This document shows, one piece after another, positions 59,872-64,000 of a stretch of DNA of 64,000 bases. The position numbers and the translations under genes are program-made. The notes beneath the pieces were generated by a model, which did no database searches, was not told where the DNA came from, and worked only from the letters and a program-made list of their open reading frames with translations. Origin of the DNA: Isoetes taiwanensis (lineage: Eukaryota > Streptophyta > Lycopodiopsida > Isoetales > Isoetaceae). The DNA is taken from assembly GCA_021234155.1 (NCBI GenBank), contig JAJEKV010000036.1:10431426-10495425 (forward strand), in the 5' to 3' direction. Each line of letters opens with the position of its first letter. The first letter of the stretch is position 1.

Positions 59872-60550
59872 AGAATTGAATTGAATTGAATGATTTTTAT
59901 CATCCACAAAGACCAATCGGCCCATGGAACAAACAAAAAATGGGGAGTACAACAGACATATTACTGTTTGGGTTAAACAACTCTTGTTGCGAAGGGTTTT
60001 CGAGGGAAAAACCATGACAGTAATAAGAATGCTGACAAACTAGACAAATATACATTATGAAAGATTGTGGTAAATGTCAAGACCATGTTTGAGCTGAGTT
60101 CACATGTCCATGACCTCTTGAAGATATGTCCCCAATAACCGCACTGAAGTCGTGCTCAATATCACATGCATATGTTGGATGCTTGACTAACTCTATGTAT
60201 CATGCCCAGATGTGATCATACGTCAGAAAGCTTTGAAGAATGTGGCATTCATCCTCAACAGCTCCTATTTGCCAGTGCTAACAAAGCCTGTTTTGGTGTG
60301 ACTCTCCAATCCATCTGCCTGTCTCAATTAGGAGGCGGTGCGCACTTGTGCAAATTGAGATGATGAGTCTGCACTTTTTCGTGGGCAAATGGGTATGCAG
60401 ATGGCATTGCGGGCCTCGTTCTAGTGTGGGATTTATGTGGTGCTGGCAATGTGCTGTCTTGACCTGTTCAAGGGCGCTGACATCCCAAAGCTTACGGAGG
60501 AAGCAAGCATCAAGATACTTTAAGCTATGACAATCCTCTTTTGTTTGCAC
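59872..60550 (-). mobile_element. LINE 3' fragment with (ATTCA)n tail, minus strand
   Basis: On the minus strand the frame at 60,278-60,550 reads YLDACFLRKLWDVSALEQVK and LLIETGRWIGESHQNRLC, matching the plus-strand copy at 37.9-38.6 kb. The 3' end (GGCCGATTGGTCTTTGTGGA, then GATAAAAATCATTCAATTC) also matches it. It is interrupted by a stop and frame changes. Confidence 0.75.
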
Positions 60551-60724
60551 CTATGCTCCTGCACATTCCATCTGGCTAGCCATTGAGCCCTCTTTTTCTT
60601 CAAACTGCGGCTCCATTGCCACAATTTAAGTCAGGATGGGGAGACCAGCATCGCCCATAGTGATCACCTTCTGAAAGAAGACAATATGAATCAAAAGCTG
60701 TTCTCTAAAGAGGCAAGAAACTCG

Positions 60725-60868
60725 TCTCTTGCAACAGCATCTGACATGGAACCGTGGATTTCACTCCCAATGCCTATGCTAAGAAGGCTTGACCTGTCTC
60801 TTGCGACAAAATCTGATATGGGACCGTGGATTTCACTCCCAATGCCCATGCTAAGAAGGCTTTTTGCA
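60725..60868. repeat. 72-bp tandem duplication
   Basis: TCTCTTGC(A/G)ACA-ATCTGA starts at 60,725 and 60,797. As a 24-codon unit it stays in frame (WISLPMPMLRRL twice in the frame 60,686-60,979), but nothing else suggests a real protein. Confidence 0.85.
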
Positions 60869-61443
60869 CCTAGTCAAAGTCATTCCAGACGGCCACCACC
60901 TATAGGCTCTCAACATGCAAGCTACCTGTGTATGCATGTGTCAAATCGCGCATGTACTAGCCTTGTACATGTCATCTAGGTGACATGTTATGATATGGCA
61001 GTATAGTATGTATTCATGGCATATAATATACTAAAACGTCACATTCTCCCCACCTTGAATTGATGATATCCTCGGCATCATGAGTCACCCAACTTGAATT
61101 CTGCATTTACTTTACAAGGTCTATTTTACAATGATACAAGATATAACAAGACTTACTCAATATTAACGCGATAGATTGCGATGGTAAAAGTATATTTACT
61201 CAAGTCTTTAACAAAATTTAACATCATTGACATACATCTTAGTGCCTTTTATATAAATATTAATCATATTAATCATAATGTAGACAATGATATCACAGAA
61301 ATAAGGTTTTTATCATCATACACATGGATTAGACATGTGATTCTTGTTCTTGTTAAAACAACTATCTATGTATCTATCCATCCTTGAGTCTTGCATCACT
61401 CTTACAAGTATATACCTAAGATACACTTAACTTTGCATAGAAA

Positions 61444-61795
61444 TAATTTACTAATTATTTAAGCAGCAGAATGGTTGCTTTGGACTATCTGGAAAAGACG
61501 AAGATTGGTAATCTTCAAAGGTCTGGATGTGGCAGATAATCGTGTTCTCCAAGAAGCTCAAGGTTACATTGTAAAGTCGTATCATTGTTCTTCACTTGCC
61601 CCTCGCAAGAGGCGATTGATTTTTGAGGAGTTTTTGGATGTGCACTCTTATGCTTAGGCAGGTTGCTTCACTCGGTGGGTCTCCGCTTATCCGCAGAGAT
61701 TTTATTCCTGTCTCTGCATTTATACTTGTATTTGACTCTTTGATTGAATAAAGTCTGACGTCCTTCAACAAAAAAAAAAATAATTTACTAATTAT
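61444..61795 (+). mobile_element. strongly 5'-truncated LINE with 15-bp target-site duplication
   Basis: TAATTTACTAATTAT flanks the insertion at 61,444-61,458 and 61,781-61,795. The 320-base body encodes WTIWKRRRLVIFKGL, the LINE C terminus seen in the other three copies. It has AATAAA at 61,747-61,752 and an A run at 61,770-61,780. Confidence 0.92.
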
Positions 61796-62849
61796 ATTTA
61801 TAAGGACGCTGAAGGTCATATACATATTCCTAGAAGAAATTATATCCTTATGAAGGATTCGTTAACATCTTACATACATTTTTGTTGCTATTTAACTTAT
61901 CTCAACAGGATATATCTACACAAGACAAAATTCTTTGTAATTATTATCATCTACATTTAACTTATCAGCAAGACATATTAAAGTTTATAACACGTCCGCT
62001 CATGTGGAGTGCTTCAAATGCACCCAACACTAATATACTTAATATTATATGATTTATGTTGTTTAAAGGGACCCCCTTCCCCCAATTAATCTACTAGAGT
62101 TAGACTACTAACTCATTCCTCGGTATGAATGCATGCAATTGATCATGACAGAAAGAAATTATGCTTTGCCCTATCGTGGCCGATGGTTTTATATGTCCTA
62201 TCATGCCTACCCAGGTGACCCCTAGACTGCCTACACCTATTGGCAAGACGGCATGATGGATGGAGACATCCCTATCATGCATCATATCATGCCTATTTGC
62301 ACATACTTTTTAAAGAATGCCTACATCTGTTGCTGAGACGGTGTGAGGGATGAAGGAATCCATGTCACAGCCATTGGCAACATTCCTATCATGCATCCTA
62401 TGACAATTAACTAGATGAATGCACCCTCTCCATCTTGGCTCACACACCTCCTAAGACTAGAACATGGTCACCTATACTAACTTGCAGATGACTTGGTCAT
62501 GGCATTGCTTTTAAAGATTTGCTCCACTCTTATACTCCATTAGTTTCGGCTACCTGCCCGGAGGAATTTCTATTCTAAAGGTGCACTTGCCTATCATGTT
62601 GGGATCGACCACTTCGATCACGATACAACCCCTAAGATGCAGGTAGCTTCAATCATAAGATGACCTTCCACTTTCTTCGTAATGAAAATGGTCCTATACC
62701 CCCTCTAATGATGCTATCCACTGCACCCTAGCCTCTCAATTGATGTTGCAAACATCATCATAGCTATTCTCTCCATCTTAAGAGGTTATATCTTTTTTAC
62801 TTATTACATTATATTTATTAGCCTTAGCTACATAAAATTTAACCACCTA
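61796..62849. other. intergenic DNA, probable retroelement remnant
   Basis: AT-rich. Around 62,170-62,400 a loose repeat recurs (CCTATCATGC, then CCTACA-CT-TTG-GACGG). It is next to the gypsy relic and could be its decayed downstream part. Confidence 0.35.
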
Positions 62850-63810
62850 TGATGGATGCACCAATCAGGTTAGCATATCGAAGTATATCATGCCAATTTG
62901 ATGACGAAACCAAAGCGGGATAACCCTTATGTATGCCGTCATGCTTGATGATGATTGAGAACACGATGTGATGATCAGTATACATAGCCATTTTATGAGA
63001 GAAGCCTTCAATAAGTTGTCGTCGCCTCTGAAAAGAGTCAACAATCGCTAGAAGTTCCTTATCATAAAGAGGATAGATGATTTCAGAAGCATGGAACATG
63101 TTTGAATGATAGGCGATCGGGTGAAACTCATGATCATCCTTCTCCTATGACAAAATATTACCGAGAGCAAACTTTGAGGTGTTAGCTTCAAGAACATAGG
63201 GAGGCAAAGGATTTGGATGTGCAAGGATAGAAGCTGTTGTGAAGGCATGCTTCAAAGTAATGAATGCTGATTTTGCTTCAACTAGCCAATCAAAAGGAAC
63301 ACCCTTTCTAATGAATCGTGTCAAAGATAAGAGAATCTCCAAAACAATCCTTGATGAATCGGCGATAAAAATTGGCAAACCCTAAAAAGCAATCTACATA
63401 GGGAGGCGCTTTCTAATCAATAACTGTATAGACCATCTCTAGATCCATTTGAGACATCTTAAAGTGCGATACATAGCCAAGGAACTCGTTATTGTCCAAC
63501 TCAGACTAACACTTTCTAGCTTGGCATAAAGTCCATATTCTCGCAGCTTTCGAAGAAGCTTCCGGACATGTTCCTCATGCTCCTCTAGAGTCTTCGGGGG
63601 ATCAAAATATCACCCAAGTAGATGACAACAAAGGGATCCAAAAGCTCTGAAAAGACATCATTAGCAATGTATTGGAAAACTGTTGGAGCATTGGTAAGGC
63701 TGAAGGGCATGACAATGTACTCAAAGTGATCATACGAAGTTTGGAAGGCTATCTTCCACTCGTCTCGTTCTTTGATTCAAATAAGAGTGTAGGATAATAA
63801 TCTTAGTGAA
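62850..63810 (-). pseudogene. Ty3/gypsy pol relic (RT and RNase H)
   Basis: On the minus strand, near 63,550-63,770, the sequence reads [34 protein letters not shown] and [10 protein letters not shown], the RT palm with YLGD where YxDD is required. FLGFANFYRRFIKDC and VPFDWLVEAKSAFITLKHAF (about 63,270-63,400) give the RT-RNase H junction. YPLYDKELLAIVDSF and MAMYTDHH give RNase H. Frames are broken in several places. It is a different, more decayed lineage than the element at 1-9 kb. Beyond about 63,810 the homology is lost. Confidence 0.8.
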
Positions 63811-64000
63811 GTATCATGCGTCTTGCAGCCACAACCAACTGCAAAGAAGCATCCTTCTTGGAGAAAGATGCAGCCCCTGCAGTTGACCAAGTATGTCGGC
63901 TCGACGCCAGTTTTTTTAGCTCTTGCATTTGCACTACAATGGAATTTCGTTTGCCACAGCCCATTTCGGTTTTTTGGCTCTCGTGAAGATCGATTCCAAG
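63811..64000. other. window end, no assignable feature
   Basis: Frames are open on both strands, but I cannot match them to the adjacent RT relic. Confidence 0.3.

Overview
The window looks like nuclear DNA of a land plant with a large, transposon-filled, AT-rich genome. The evidence is a six-exon laccase with plant exon structure, a 13-exon DUF707 gene, pentatricopeptide-repeat (PPR) and nodulin-like transporter remnants, and plant-type Ty3/gypsy and LINE retrotransposons. A seed-free plant such as a fern is my best guess, but that is inference. Only two genes look intact: the laccase (minus strand, 15.6-17.8 kb) and the DUF707 gene (plus strand, 53.7-56.5 kb).

Layout. 1-9.0 kb: most of a decayed Ty3/gypsy element whose 5' LTR lies outside the window, with a long extra coiled-coil ORF after pol and a 3' LTR. 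9-15.6 kb: small ORFs, a 5'-truncated LINE with a 13-bp target-site duplication, long tetranucleotide arrays, a 49-bp tandem repeat and a PPR relic. 15.6-17.8 kb: laccase. 18-26.4 kb: intergenic DNA with gene relics (LRR-receptor-like N terminus, nodulin-like transporter, two PPR pieces). 26.5-34.75 kb: an unusual 8.26-kb element, described below. 34.8-52.5 kb: repeats and LINEs. 53-56.6 kb: DUF707 gene. 56.6-64 kb: LINE relics, tandem duplications and a minus-strand Ty3/gypsy pol relic cut by the window edge.

The most interesting object is the element at about 26,495-34,753. Its ends share inverted blocks (ATTAAACGGGAG and CAAAGATTCCCTT). It carries two divergent intron-bearing or frameshifted genes. 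The minus-strand gene resembles a eukaryotic transposase-like family (DUF7869-like, with DNTTRENKN and GHTHDQIDQ). The plus-strand gene joins a ParB-like domain to a beta-class DNA amino-methyltransferase (a DPPY-type motif followed by an FxGxG-type motif). Between them sits a cruciform-forming inverted repeat built from six GTATTC-GAATAC palindromes. A second array of the same palindrome, at exact 42-bp spacing, lies in an intron of the methyltransferase gene. I read this as a decayed DNA transposon, or less likely a viral integrant, that captured a prokaryotic or phage-type methyltransferase and carries its own operator-like sites. The sequence supports the parts; the joint function is inference.
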